This document shows positions 56,920-64,000 of a DNA stretch of 64,000 bases, one piece after another. The translations under genes were made by a program, and so were the position numbers. The notes beneath the pieces were generated by a model that was given only the letters and a program-made list of their open reading frames with translations, was not told where the DNA came from and made no database searches. The stretch is from contig NZ_JXQV01000009.1 in the NCBI RefSeq assembly GCF_000834635.1, positions 372,001-436,000 of the forward strand, read 5' to 3'. This DNA comes from Agrobacterium tumefaciens (GTDB taxonomy: Bacteria > Pseudomonadota > Alphaproteobacteria > Rhizobiales > Rhizobiaceae). The stretch's first letter is position 1. Each line of letters starts with the position of its first letter.

Positions 56920-57930
56920 ATGACAGTTAAAGTTGCCATCAACGGTTTTGGCCGCATCGGCCGCAACGTTCTTCGCGCCATCGTGGAATCCGGCCGCACG
57001 GATATCGAAGTCGTCGCCATCAACGACCTCGGCCCGGTCGAGACCAATGCGCACCTGCTGCGTTATGACAGCATCCATGGCAAGTTCCCTGCAGACGTGA
57101 AGGTCGAAGGCGACACTATCATCGTTGCGGGTGGCAAGCCGATCAAGGTGACCGCCGTTCGCGACCCTGCACAGCTGCCACACAAGGAACTTGGCGTCGA
57201 TATCGCGCTGGAATGCACAGGCATTTTCGTCGCCCGTGACAAGGCCGCCGCCCACCTCACCGCTGGCGCAAAGCGCGTCATCATCTCGGCTCCTGCAGAA
57301 GGTGCGGACCTGACGGTCGTTTTCGGCGTCAACCACGATCAGCTGACGAAGGATCACCTCGTCATCTCCAACGCTTCCTGCACCACCAACTGCCTGGTGC
57401 CGGTCGTGAAGGTTCTGGATGACGTTGTCGGCATCGACCACGGCTTCATGACCACGATCCACTCCTACACGGGCGACCAGCCAACGCTGGACACCATGCA
57501 CAAGGACCTGTACCGCGCCCGCGCCGCAGCCCTGTCCATGATCCCGACATCGACCGGCGCTGCCAAGGCGGTCGGCCTCGTGCTGCCGCACCTCAAGGGC
57601 AAGCTCGACGGCACATCGATCCGCGTTCCAACACCAAACGTATCGGTTGTCGATTTCAAGTTCGTGGCCAAGAGAAACACCACGGTCGAAGAAATCAACG
57701 AAGCCATCAAGGCCGCATCCAACGGCGCGCTGAAGGGCGTTCTCGGCTACACGGACGAGCCACTGGTTTCCCGTGACTTCAACCACGACAGCCACTCTTC
57801 CGTCTTCGCGACAGACCAGACAAAGGTCATGGAAGGCAACTTCGTGCGCATCCTGACCTGGTACGACAACGAATGGGGCTTCTCCAACCGCATGTCGGAC
57901 ACAGCAGTGGCATTCGCCAAGACAATCTGA
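56920..57930 (+). CDS. gap: Glyceraldehyde-3-phosphate dehydrogenase
   Basis: 336 residues from ATG 56920, with AGGGAG before it. The NAD motif GFGRIG (9-14) and the active-site SNASCTTNC (C154) are intact. It oxidises glyceraldehyde-3-phosphate to 1,3-bisphosphoglycerate. It lies 99 bases downstream of tkt, with a terminator after it. Confidence 0.98.
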   Translation: MTVKVAINGFGRIGRNVLRAIVESGRTDIEVVAINDLGPVETNAHLLRYDSIHGKFPADVKVEGDTIIVAGGKPIKVTAVRDPAQLPHKELGVDIALECTGIFVARDKAAAHLTAGAKRVIISAPAEGADLTVVFGVNHDQLTKDHLVISNASCTTNCLVPVVKVLDDVVGIDHGFMTTIHSYTGDQPTLDTMHKDLYRARAAALSMIPTSTGAAKAVGLVLPHLKGKLDGTSIRVPTPNVSVVDFKFVAKRNTTVEEINEAIKAASNGALKGVLGYTDEPLVSRDFNHDSHSSVFATDQTKVMEGNFVRILTWYDNEWGFSNRMSDTAVAFAKTI

Positions 57931-57952
57931 TTTTGTTCAGTCTATGAACAGC

Positions 57953-57987
57953 AAAACCCGGCGATAGCGATCTCGCCGGGTTTTCTC
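57953..57987 (+). terminator. Terminator of gap
   Basis: AAAACCCGGCGA (57953-57964) pairs perfectly with TCGCCGGGTTTT (57973-57984) around an 8-base loop, then TCTCG. It is symmetrical and could also end the minus-strand higA transcript. Confidence 0.85.
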
Positions 57988-58016
57988 GTTTCAGGACTTC
58001 AGTTCTCAGGCAAACG

Positions 58017-58343
58017 TCAGCATGGTCCTGTCATCGATTGGCCTGGACGGAACTGTGCAACGTGGATCTCACCCTCACGCTTGCGCGCCTGAGCAATATC
58101 AAAGCTGTTCTGCATCCTCATGAGCGTATCCATAGACACGCCGAAGGCCTTTTCTATTCTTAACGCCATCTCTGACGACAGGTTAGACCGCTCATTCAAT
58201 AGCGCCGACAATGCCGCGCGCGTTACGCCGAGGACCTGCGCCGCAGCCGTTACCGATAGTTCAAGCGCCTCAATAATCTCGCTCTTGATGAAGCCGCCGG
58301 GATGAGCAGGGTTCTTCAGGCGGATGCCTTGCATCGCATTCAT
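58017..58343 (-). CDS. higA: HigA-type antitoxin (Xre HTH)
   Basis: 108 residues from ATG 58343 with AGGAGG five bases upstream. MNAMQGIRLKNPAHPGGFIKSEIIEALELSVTAAAQVLGVTRAALSALLNERSNLSSEMALRIEKAFG is the HigA/VapI-type antitoxin (PGxxIxEEL start plus HTH). The C-terminal ~25 residues are less typical. It follows the HigB gene (toxin first), the reverse order that is normal for HigBA. It probably neutralises HigB and represses the pair. Confidence 0.88.
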   Translation of the reverse strand: MNAMQGIRLKNPAHPGGFIKSEIIEALELSVTAAAQVLGVTRAALSALLNERSNLSSEMALRIEKAFGVSMDTLMRMQNSFDIAQARKREGEIHVAQFRPGQSMTGPC

Positions 58344-58352
58344 AGCCACCTC

Positions 58353-58643
58353 CTAGTGGTAGTCTTCATAGTCAAGATCGACAATTTCGATTTCAGCTTG
58401 ATCGATCCGCAGCGTGATCCGCCAATTCTTTGTCACGAAAAGGCTCCAGGTCCCTTTACGATCACCCACAAGCTGATGAGCCTTCCAGCTTGGAACCGTA
58501 CGCAACTCCTCCTCCCGTTCCATTTCCTGAAGGAACGAAACAATGCGAAGAAGTTTCGGGACTACGGCAGACTGCAGGCCGGTCGCGTCATCATCTTCGA
58601 TCAGGCGGCGTAAACCTTTATGGATCACGTTTCGAATTTTCAT
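58353..58643 (-). CDS. higB: HigB-type RelE-like toxin
   Basis: 96 residues with KGLRRLIEDDDATGLQ, WKAHQLVGDRKGTWSLFVTKNWRITLRI and DLDYEDYH, the HigB signature. It would be a ribosome-dependent mRNA endonuclease. ATG 58643 lacks an SD but lies only a few bases downstream of a good promoter, so the mRNA may be leaderless. higA follows after a short gap. Confidence 0.9.
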   Translation of the reverse strand: MKIRNVIHKGLRRLIEDDDATGLQSAVVPKLLRIVSFLQEMEREEELRTVPSWKAHQLVGDRKGTWSLFVTKNWRITLRIDQAEIEIVDLDYEDYH

Positions 58644-58648
58644 ATCAA

Positions 58649-58677
58649 AAGCTAGCAAATCAGGTGAAAAGCGTCAA
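58649..58677 (-). promoter_or_regulatory. higBA promoter
   Basis: On the minus strand TTGACG is followed after 17 bases by TAGCTT, ending six bases before the higB ATG. The predicted start of transcription falls at or near the ATG. Confidence 0.6.
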
Positions 58678-58967
58678 GCTACGCTATACGCATCATCCCA
58701 CCGTTCTTTGCGATTGCGTTTGATAGTACATCTTTCATGAATTTCCCGTCACCGCCTTGCTCTCGTCTATTTTCGCCCGGAAAAATCAAGACTAGGGATT
58801 CGGTCGCGTGTGCGTGCGCATCGCTCCCTGCCGTACCATTCGATACACCTCGCCTTGCCCTGACCTCTGCGCGAAACAGCGCGCCGTGGCCGTCCAAAAC
58901 GTGGCGCATTGATTGCTGACGTGCGGGAGCATGCGTGGCAAGCGACCTTCATGGAAGGGACGTGTGC

Positions 58968-60842
58968 GTGGAATCGTTTTACATCTTACTCTTGGTCGCC
59001 ACCGTCCTTGTTCTTGTCGCCGCCTTTTCCAGCCTCATCGCCTACCGCTTCGGCGCCCCGCTTCTGCTCTTGTTCCTGATGATAGGCCTTGCCGCTGGCA
59101 CAGATGGGCTGGGCATCCATTTCAGCAACAATCCGCTGGCCTATATGATGGGCTCGCTGGTGCTGGCCGTCATCCTGTTCGATTCCGGCTTCGGCACATC
59201 GGTCCAATCCTTCCGACTGGCGGCGGGACCGTCGATTGCGCTCGCCACCGTCGGCGTGGTGCTGACATCGGTGTTTTTCGCGGGCGCTGCAGCACTTCTT
59301 CTGGGCTTTTCCTGGCTGGAAGGCCTGCTGCTGGGCTCCATCGTTGCCTCGACAGATGCGGCAGCCGTGTTCTTCCTGCTGCGCATCGGCGGCATCCATA
59401 TTCGTGATCAGGTGCGCTCCACGCTTGAAGTGGAGTCCGGCACCAATGATCCCATGGCGATTTTCCTCACCATCGCGCTGGTCGAAGTCGTGTCCAAGGG
59501 CGAAGGTCTTGCCGGTTTCGACACCAGCTTCCTGTTGCTGTTCCTGCAGGAAATGGGCCTCGGCGTGGTCTTCGGCTTGCTTGGCGGATGGATGATCGCG
59601 ACTGTGGTAAACCGCTTTCAGGTCGACCGCGGACTGGTGCCCATCCTTGTTCTGGCCTTGGCGCTTCTGGTCTTTTCCTTCACCGGCGCACTGCATGGCA
59701 GCGGCTTTCTGGCGGTCTATGTGGCAGGCATCGTTGCGGGCAACCGCACGGTGTTTGCCAAGGGCGCGATCCGCCGTTTCCATGAGGGCATGACGTGGCT
59801 GGCGCAGATCATCATGTTCCTGATGCTGGGGCTGCTCGCCACGCCCTCGCAATTTCCCGCCATCATCATACCGGCAGTCTTGCTGGCGCTGTTTCTCATC
59901 TTCATCGCGCGCCCGCTTGCCGTCTGGCTCAGCCTCATGCCCTTCAATTACACCCAGCAGGAAACCACCTTCGTGGCATGGGTGGGTCTGCGCGGCGCGG
60001 TCTCCATTCTGCTGGCCATCCTTCCTGCCCTTGGCGGATTGCCGGGTGCAGATGTCTATTTCAACGCCGCCTTCATCATCGTGCTGGTTTCGCTTCTGAT
60101 ACAGGGATGGACCATCAAGCCCGTGGCCACAAAGCTCGGCCTCATCGTCCCGCCGCGCATGGGTGATGTCGACAAGCTGGAGGTGGACCTGCCCGGCACC
60201 GCCAACCACGAACTCATCTCCTACCGCGTGGCCAAGGGCAGCGCCGTGTTGCAGGGTGAGCGCATTCCCCGCTGGGCCATGCCGTCGCTCGTGGTGCGGG
60301 ATGGCAAGTCCATCCGTTACCAATATGCCGGGCGGCTGCGGGAAAACGATCTGGTCTATCTCTTCGTCATGCCCAGCTACACGCGCCTTCTGGACCGGCT
60401 CTTTGCCAGCGCCAAACCCTTGACGAAGGATGATGAGGACATCTTCGGCACCTTCGCCATCTCTCCCCAACGCCCGGCGAAAGAACTGGATGCCTCCTAC
60501 GGCCCCGGCCTTTTGACAACGCAGGAACAATCGCTAACGGTCGCCGAACTCATCCAGAACCGTTTCGGCGGCAAGGCCGAATATGCAGATCGCGTGCGGT
60601 TGGGCTCGCTCATTCTGATTGTGCGGGATCTGGATGAAAACCACGCCATTTCCAGCGTCGGCATCTCGCTGGAGCCGGTCGAACCCGCCACGGCGCTTCC
60701 CGTCTTCATCAGCTTCAAGGAGATCAACCAGCGCATCCGCAGCCATATCGCCAAGAAAAAGCAACGCGAAGCGCCTACCGTGCCCGGTAACACGATACCG
60801 TCAGCCACACGTGACCCCGGCCAAAGCGAAAATCATGATTGA
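58968..60842 (+). CDS. K+/H+ antiporter (NhaP2/CvrA type)
   Basis: 624 residues from a GTG at 58968, with GGAAGGGAC upstream; a GTG at 58935 is possible. Twelve or so membrane helices (MIGLAAGTDGLGIHF; ILFDSGFGTS; STDAAAVFFLL with the ion-binding aspartate; EVESGTNDPMAIFLT) are followed by a cytoplasmic TrkA-C-like region (VDKLEVDLPGTANHELISYRV). It exchanges K+ (or Na+) for H+ at high internal cation. Upstream of pgk, convergent to none. Confidence 0.9.
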   Translation: MESFYILLLVATVLVLVAAFSSLIAYRFGAPLLLLFLMIGLAAGTDGLGIHFSNNPLAYMMGSLVLAVILFDSGFGTSVQSFRLAAGPSIALATVGVVLTSVFFAGAAALLLGFSWLEGLLLGSIVASTDAAAVFFLLRIGGIHIRDQVRSTLEVESGTNDPMAIFLTIALVEVVSKGEGLAGFDTSFLLLFLQEMGLGVVFGLLGGWMIATVVNRFQVDRGLVPILVLALALLVFSFTGALHGSGFLAVYVAGIVAGNRTVFAKGAIRRFHEGMTWLAQIIMFLMLGLLATPSQFPAIIIPAVLLALFLIFIARPLAVWLSLMPFNYTQQETTFVAWVGLRGAVSILLAILPALGGLPGADVYFNAAFIIVLVSLLIQGWTIKPVATKLGLIVPPRMGDVDKLEVDLPGTANHELISYRVAKGSAVLQGERIPRWAMPSLVVRDGKSIRYQYAGRLRENDLVYLFVMPSYTRLLDRLFASAKPLTKDDEDIFGTFAISPQRPAKELDASYGPGLLTTQEQSLTVAELIQNRFGGKAEYADRVRLGSLILIVRDLDENHAISSVGISLEPVEPATALPVFISFKEINQRIRSHIAKKKQREAPTVPGNTIPSATRDPGQSENHD

Positions 60843-60917
60843 GCGACTTGCACCACCGGTCAGGCATAGTATGGTCGCGCGCAAAGCCAATCCTTTCAAC
60901 GATATCAGGATCGATCC

Positions 60918-62120
60918 ATGCCAGCCTTCAAGACCCTCGATCACCTTACCGACATCTCCGGAAAGCGCGTTCTCGTTCGCGTTGATCTCAACGTGCCGGT
61001 TGCTGACGGTAAGGTAACGGACAAGACCCGCATCGAGCGTGTTGCGCCAACGATCCTCGAATTGTCGAAAAAGGGCGCAAAAGTCATTCTGCTGGCGCAT
61101 TTCGGTCGCCCCAAGGGCGAGCCCGTCGCGGATATGTCGCTGTCCCTCATCACCTCCTCGGTGGAAGACGTCTTGGGCCACAAGGTCCATTTCGCCTCGG
61201 ATGCCATCGGCGCACCCGCAGCGGATGCCGTCGCCGCCATGACCAATGGCGATATTCTGCTTCTGGAAAATACCCGCTTCCACAAGGGTGAAGAAAAGAA
61301 CGATGCGGCTTTCGTGGCCGAGCTTGCCAAGAACGGCGATATCTACGTCAACGATGCGTTCTCCGCAGCACACCGCGCCCATGCCTCGACGGAAGGTCTG
61401 GCCCGCCACCTGCCCGCTTATGCTGGCCGCACCATGCAGGCAGAGCTTGAGGCGCTGGAAAAAGGCCTTGGCGCACCCGTGCGCCCCGTCGTTGCCATCG
61501 TTGGCGGCGCAAAGGTCTCCAGCAAGATCGATCTGTTGATGAACCTCGTCAAGAAGGTCGATGCGCTCGTCATCGGCGGCGGCATGGCCAACACATTCCT
61601 CGCCGCACGCGGCACTCAGGTCGGCAAGTCGCTCTGCGAGCATGATCTGGCAGAAACCGCAAAACAGATCATGATCGAAGCAGCCACCGCAGGCTGCGCC
61701 ATCGTGTTGCCGGAAGACGGTGTCGTTGCCCGCGAATTCAAGGCCAACGCCGAAAACGAAGTCGTCGATATCAGCGAAATCCCTGAAGATGCCATGGTTC
61801 TGGATGTCGGCCCCAAATCCGTCGAAGCCATCAAGGGCTGGATTTCCCGCGCTGAAACCCTCGTCTGGAACGGCCCGCTCGGCGCCTTCGAAATCGCACC
61901 CTTCGACAAGGCAACTGTCGCAGCCGCGCAATATGCAGCCGAATGCACCCGAAACGGCAAGCTCGTTTCCGTGGCCGGTGGTGGTGATACGGTCTCCGCC
62001 CTCAACCATGCTGGCGTGGCCGATGACTTTACCTACATTTCCACCGCAGGCGGCGCGTTTCTGGAGTGGATGGAAGGCAAGGTCCTGCCCGGCGTCGCCA
62101 TCCTGCAGGAACAGAAGTAA
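60918..62120 (+). CDS. pgk: Phosphoglycerate kinase
   Basis: 400 residues. N-domain [32 protein letters not shown], and C-domain nucleotide site ending [16 protein letters not shown] are present. It transfers phosphate from 1,3-bisphosphoglycerate to ADP. It is 75 bases downstream of the antiporter and 313 before fba. Confidence 0.98.
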   Translation: MPAFKTLDHLTDISGKRVLVRVDLNVPVADGKVTDKTRIERVAPTILELSKKGAKVILLAHFGRPKGEPVADMSLSLITSSVEDVLGHKVHFASDAIGAPAADAVAAMTNGDILLLENTRFHKGEEKNDAAFVAELAKNGDIYVNDAFSAAHRAHASTEGLARHLPAYAGRTMQAELEALEKGLGAPVRPVVAIVGGAKVSSKIDLLMNLVKKVDALVIGGGMANTFLAARGTQVGKSLCEHDLAETAKQIMIEAATAGCAIVLPEDGVVAREFKANAENEVVDISEIPEDAMVLDVGPKSVEAIKGWISRAETLVWNGPLGAFEIAPFDKATVAAAQYAAECTRNGKLVSVAGGGDTVSALNHAGVADDFTYISTAGGAFLEWMEGKVLPGVAILQEQK

Positions 62121-62190
62121 ACTCGAACACCGCGTTCCCGCTCTCCAACTGGAAAGCGGGGATGCCTGGCCTTGCCACACCCGTGACGTC

Positions 62191-62213
62191 ATCCTCGGGC
62201 CTGTCCCGAGGAT
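62191..62213. repeat. Rhizobial-type palindromic repeat unit
   Basis: ATCCTCGGG (62191-62199) is mirrored by CCCGAGGAT (62205-62213) around CCTGT, inside a longer pgk-fba gap. Palindromes of this form are frequent, dispersed elements in rhizobial genomes. It may also end the pgk transcript, though there is no T-run. Confidence 0.5.
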
Positions 62214-62334
62214 CCAACCACGTTCCCAAAAGAGCAACCTGAGAGATGCACCGATAACGCCGTGTGCGGCGTGACGCCTCATTGCGCCTCTTCATCGCAT
62301 TTAAATATTTTTAAAGATTTCCTAAAGTTTCAAA

Positions 62335-62355
62335 CGATTGAAATGATTTCAATCG
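62335..62355. promoter_or_regulatory. Perfect 21-bp palindrome upstream of fba
   Basis: CGATTGAAAT mirrors ATTTCAATCG around a central G. It lies about 80 bases before the fba ATG in an AT-rich stretch, with a third half-like ATCGTTTCAAT overlapping. It is a likely operator for a dimeric regulator (LacI or similar) of fba. Confidence 0.55.
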
Positions 62356-62433
62356 TTTCAATGATTTAGCGTGCCATTTTCCTTCCCAAATTCTTCTGCT
62401 AACCCAGTTTCATCGTGCTTAGGGAGATTGAAA

Positions 62434-63459
62434 ATGACGGAACGTCTTGAAGACATCGCAGTGAAAATGGTTGCCGACGGCAAAGGTTTGCTGGCAGCAG
62501 ATGAATCCACCGGCACCATCAAGAAGCGCTTTGACAGCATCGGTCTGGCATCCACCGAAGACAGCCGCCGCGATTATCGCGAAATGCTGTTTCGCACCGA
62601 AGATGCAATGACGAAGTGCATTTCCGGCGTCATCCTCTATGAAGAAACCCTGTTCCAGAAGGCCGCCGATGGCACGCCTTTCGTTGATATCATCAAGGCA
62701 GCGGGCAGCATTCCCGGCATCAAGGTCGATACGGGTGCAAAGCCGCAGGCCAACTTCCCCGGCGAAACCGTGACCGAAGGTCTCGATGGTCTGGCGGATC
62801 GCCTGAAGACTTATTACGAAGCCGGTGCGCGTTTTGCCAAGTGGCGCGGCGTCATCAACATCGGTCAGGGCCTGCCCACATGGGGCTCCATCAAGGCGGA
62901 TTCTCAGGCGCTCGCCCGTTATGCCGCACTGTGCCAGCAGGCTGGCATCGTGCCCATCGTGGAGCCAGAAGTGCTGATGGATGGCGAACCCGGCACCCAC
63001 AGCATAGACCGTTGCGCCGAAGTCACCGAATGGGTGCTGCGCACCGTCTTCACCGATCTTTACGATGCCCGCGTCAACCTCGAAGGCATGATCCTCAAGC
63101 CGAACATGGTCATTGACGGCAAGAACGCCCGCAAGGCATCCGTGGAAGAAGTCGCAGAAAAGACCGTCAGGGTTCTGAAGGCCACCGTTCCGTCAGCCGT
63201 TCCGGGCGTTGCCTTCCTCTCAGGCGGCCAGTCCGCCGAAGAAGCAACCGCACATCTGAGCGCCATGAACGCTGGCTACGATCTGCCATGGGCCCTTACC
63301 TTCTCCTATGGTCGCGCCCTTCAGGATACGGCTCTCAAGGCATGGGGCGGCAAGTCCGAGAATGTCGCCGCCGGCCAGCGCGCCTTCCGCCACCGCGCAG
63401 AAATGAACACGCTTGCCGCACTGGGCAACTGGAAGCAGGAGCTTGAAAAAGCCGCCTGA
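62434..63459 (+). CDS. Fructose-bisphosphate aldolase class I
   Basis: 341 residues from ATG 62434 with AGGGAG upstream. The Schiff-base lysine is in GMILKPNMVIDG (K222), with LLAADESTGTIKKRF and TWGSIKADSQALAR. It cleaves fructose-1,6-bisphosphate. The class I (lysine) enzyme is used here instead of class II. Last gene of the tkt-gap-pgk-fba group. Confidence 0.96.
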   Translation: MTERLEDIAVKMVADGKGLLAADESTGTIKKRFDSIGLASTEDSRRDYREMLFRTEDAMTKCISGVILYEETLFQKAADGTPFVDIIKAAGSIPGIKVDTGAKPQANFPGETVTEGLDGLADRLKTYYEAGARFAKWRGVINIGQGLPTWGSIKADSQALARYAALCQQAGIVPIVEPEVLMDGEPGTHSIDRCAEVTEWVLRTVFTDLYDARVNLEGMILKPNMVIDGKNARKASVEEVAEKTVRVLKATVPSAVPGVAFLSGGQSAEEATAHLSAMNAGYDLPWALTFSYGRALQDTALKAWGGKSENVAAGQRAFRHRAEMNTLAALGNWKQELEKAA

Positions 63460-63490
63460 TCCAGCCTCTGGCTTCAAAACCAGTCCAAAC

Positions 63491-63526
63491 GCCGCTCGCA
63501 ACATCGTTGCGGGCGGTTTTGTTTTT
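63491..63526 (+). terminator. Terminator of fba
   Basis: GCCGCTCGCAAC (63491-63502) pairs with GTTGCGGGCGGT (one mismatch) around ATC, followed by TTTTGTTTTT. Confidence 0.85.
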
Positions 63527-63676
63527 CAGTCCCCTTCAAAATCGCTTCCAGTCAAAGCATGATCAACTCGGCTTGCGACCTGCGTCACCCGACACGAACC
63601 CGACAGTCGGCCCCGTGACGTGGCAGTGGTGCGGCATCCAAGGCAGGTGTTCGGCATCGAACGTGGAGAGACATCA

Positions 63677-64000
63677 ATGTTGATACAGAAACTGAGACTT
63701 CAACGCGGCTGGTCGCAGGAACAACTGGCGACCATCAGCGGCCTCAGCACACGCACCATCCAGCGGATCGAGCGTGGGCAGGCGCCAAGTCTGGAGACCT
63801 CAAAAACATTGGCGTCCATCTTCGAGATCGATGTATCGCAACTCACCGAACAGGATCCCAAAGACATGCCCGCAACACCCATAAACAGCATCGAAGCGGA
63901 AGAGGCTGTCGCCTTCGCCCGCGTGCGCAACATCAAGGCATTTTACATGCACGTCGCCAGATATGTCGTGCTTGTTGTGTTCCTTGCCGTGGTCAACCTT
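63677..64000 (+). CDS. Xre-HTH plus membrane (2TM) protein, N-terminal part (runs off right edge)
   Basis: 108 residues are open to the window end from ATG 63677, with GGAGAG seven bases upstream. MLIQKLRLQRGWSQEQLATI then STRTIQRIERGQAPSLETSK is a lambda-type HTH; the visible end (YVVLVVFLAVVNL) begins a membrane helix. HTH-2TM proteins of this kind are small autoregulated membrane regulators in many proteobacteria. The C-terminal part is missing. Confidence 0.8.
   Translation, partial: MLIQKLRLQRGWSQEQLATISGLSTRTIQRIERGQAPSLETSKTLASIFEIDVSQLTEQDPKDMPATPINSIEAEEAVAFARVRNIKAFYMHVARYVVLVVFLAVVNL

Overview
The window looks like a chromosome segment of a Rhizobiaceae alphaproteobacterium, most likely Agrobacterium or a close relative. 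The evidence is the Tol-Pal/FtsH/GlmM block, the serC-serA pair with a leader resembling the alphaproteobacterial serC motif, the zapA-6S RNA-cyclo-ligase neighbourhood, the tkt-gap-pgk-fba cluster, an iron operator of the rhizobial RirA type, and rhizobial-type proteins throughout. The backbone is GC-rich. One block (about 39.2-53.6 kb) is visibly richer in AT. This placement is inference from gene content; no database was searched.

Layout. 0-4.8 kb: a xenosiderophore-type iron uptake locus, with an AraC regulator divergent from a RhtX/FptX-like permease, a TonB receptor and a FAD monooxygenase that runs off the left edge. 4.8-5.8 kb: a short AT-richer stretch with a possible HEPN protein beside tRNA-Met. 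6-17 kb: mnmA, an OpgC-like acyltransferase, a Tim44-like protein, serA, serC, DoxX, an outer-membrane barrel and a GGDEF-EAL protein. 17-28 kb: one long minus-strand block, tolQ-tolR-tolA-tolB-pal-cpoB-tilS-ftsH-glmM. 28-39 kb: ybgC, a Nudix protein, a small DUF2945 protein, a phosphoesterase, ruvCAB, a luciferase-like monooxygenase, a YebC regulator, and a CorC/cyclo-ligase/YmdB operon. 53.6-64 kb: the 6S RNA gene, zapA, tkt, gap, a HigBA pair, a K+/H+ antiporter, pgk, fba and the start of a HTH/membrane protein.

The main discovery target is a ~14.4-kb integrative element inserted into the 6S RNA gene (ssrS). Perfect 89-bp direct repeats (39219-39307 and 53592-53680) correspond to the 3' half of 6S RNA. 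The right copy completes a promoter-bearing 6S gene; the left copy is the displaced 3' end. A tyrosine recombinase lies just inside the right repeat, downstream of 6S and in the same orientation. The element carries an McrA-like HNH nuclease, a serine resolvase with resolvase-site-like repeats, a Walker-type ATPase behind a structured ~1-kb non-coding region (a possible replication origin with an attenuator-like leader), a four-gene zinc-ribbon/membrane/secreted-protein operon, and a Xre regulator.

The most exciting cargo is a tightly coupled four-gene operon (41253-44526): a SIR2-like NADase-type protein, a small protein with a HEPN-like RxxxxH motif, a two-helix membrane/coiled-coil protein, and a nucleoside-deoxyribosyltransferase/TIR-like protein. 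I cannot match this combination to a defence system I know, and I propose it as a candidate undescribed anti-phage (abortive infection) system.
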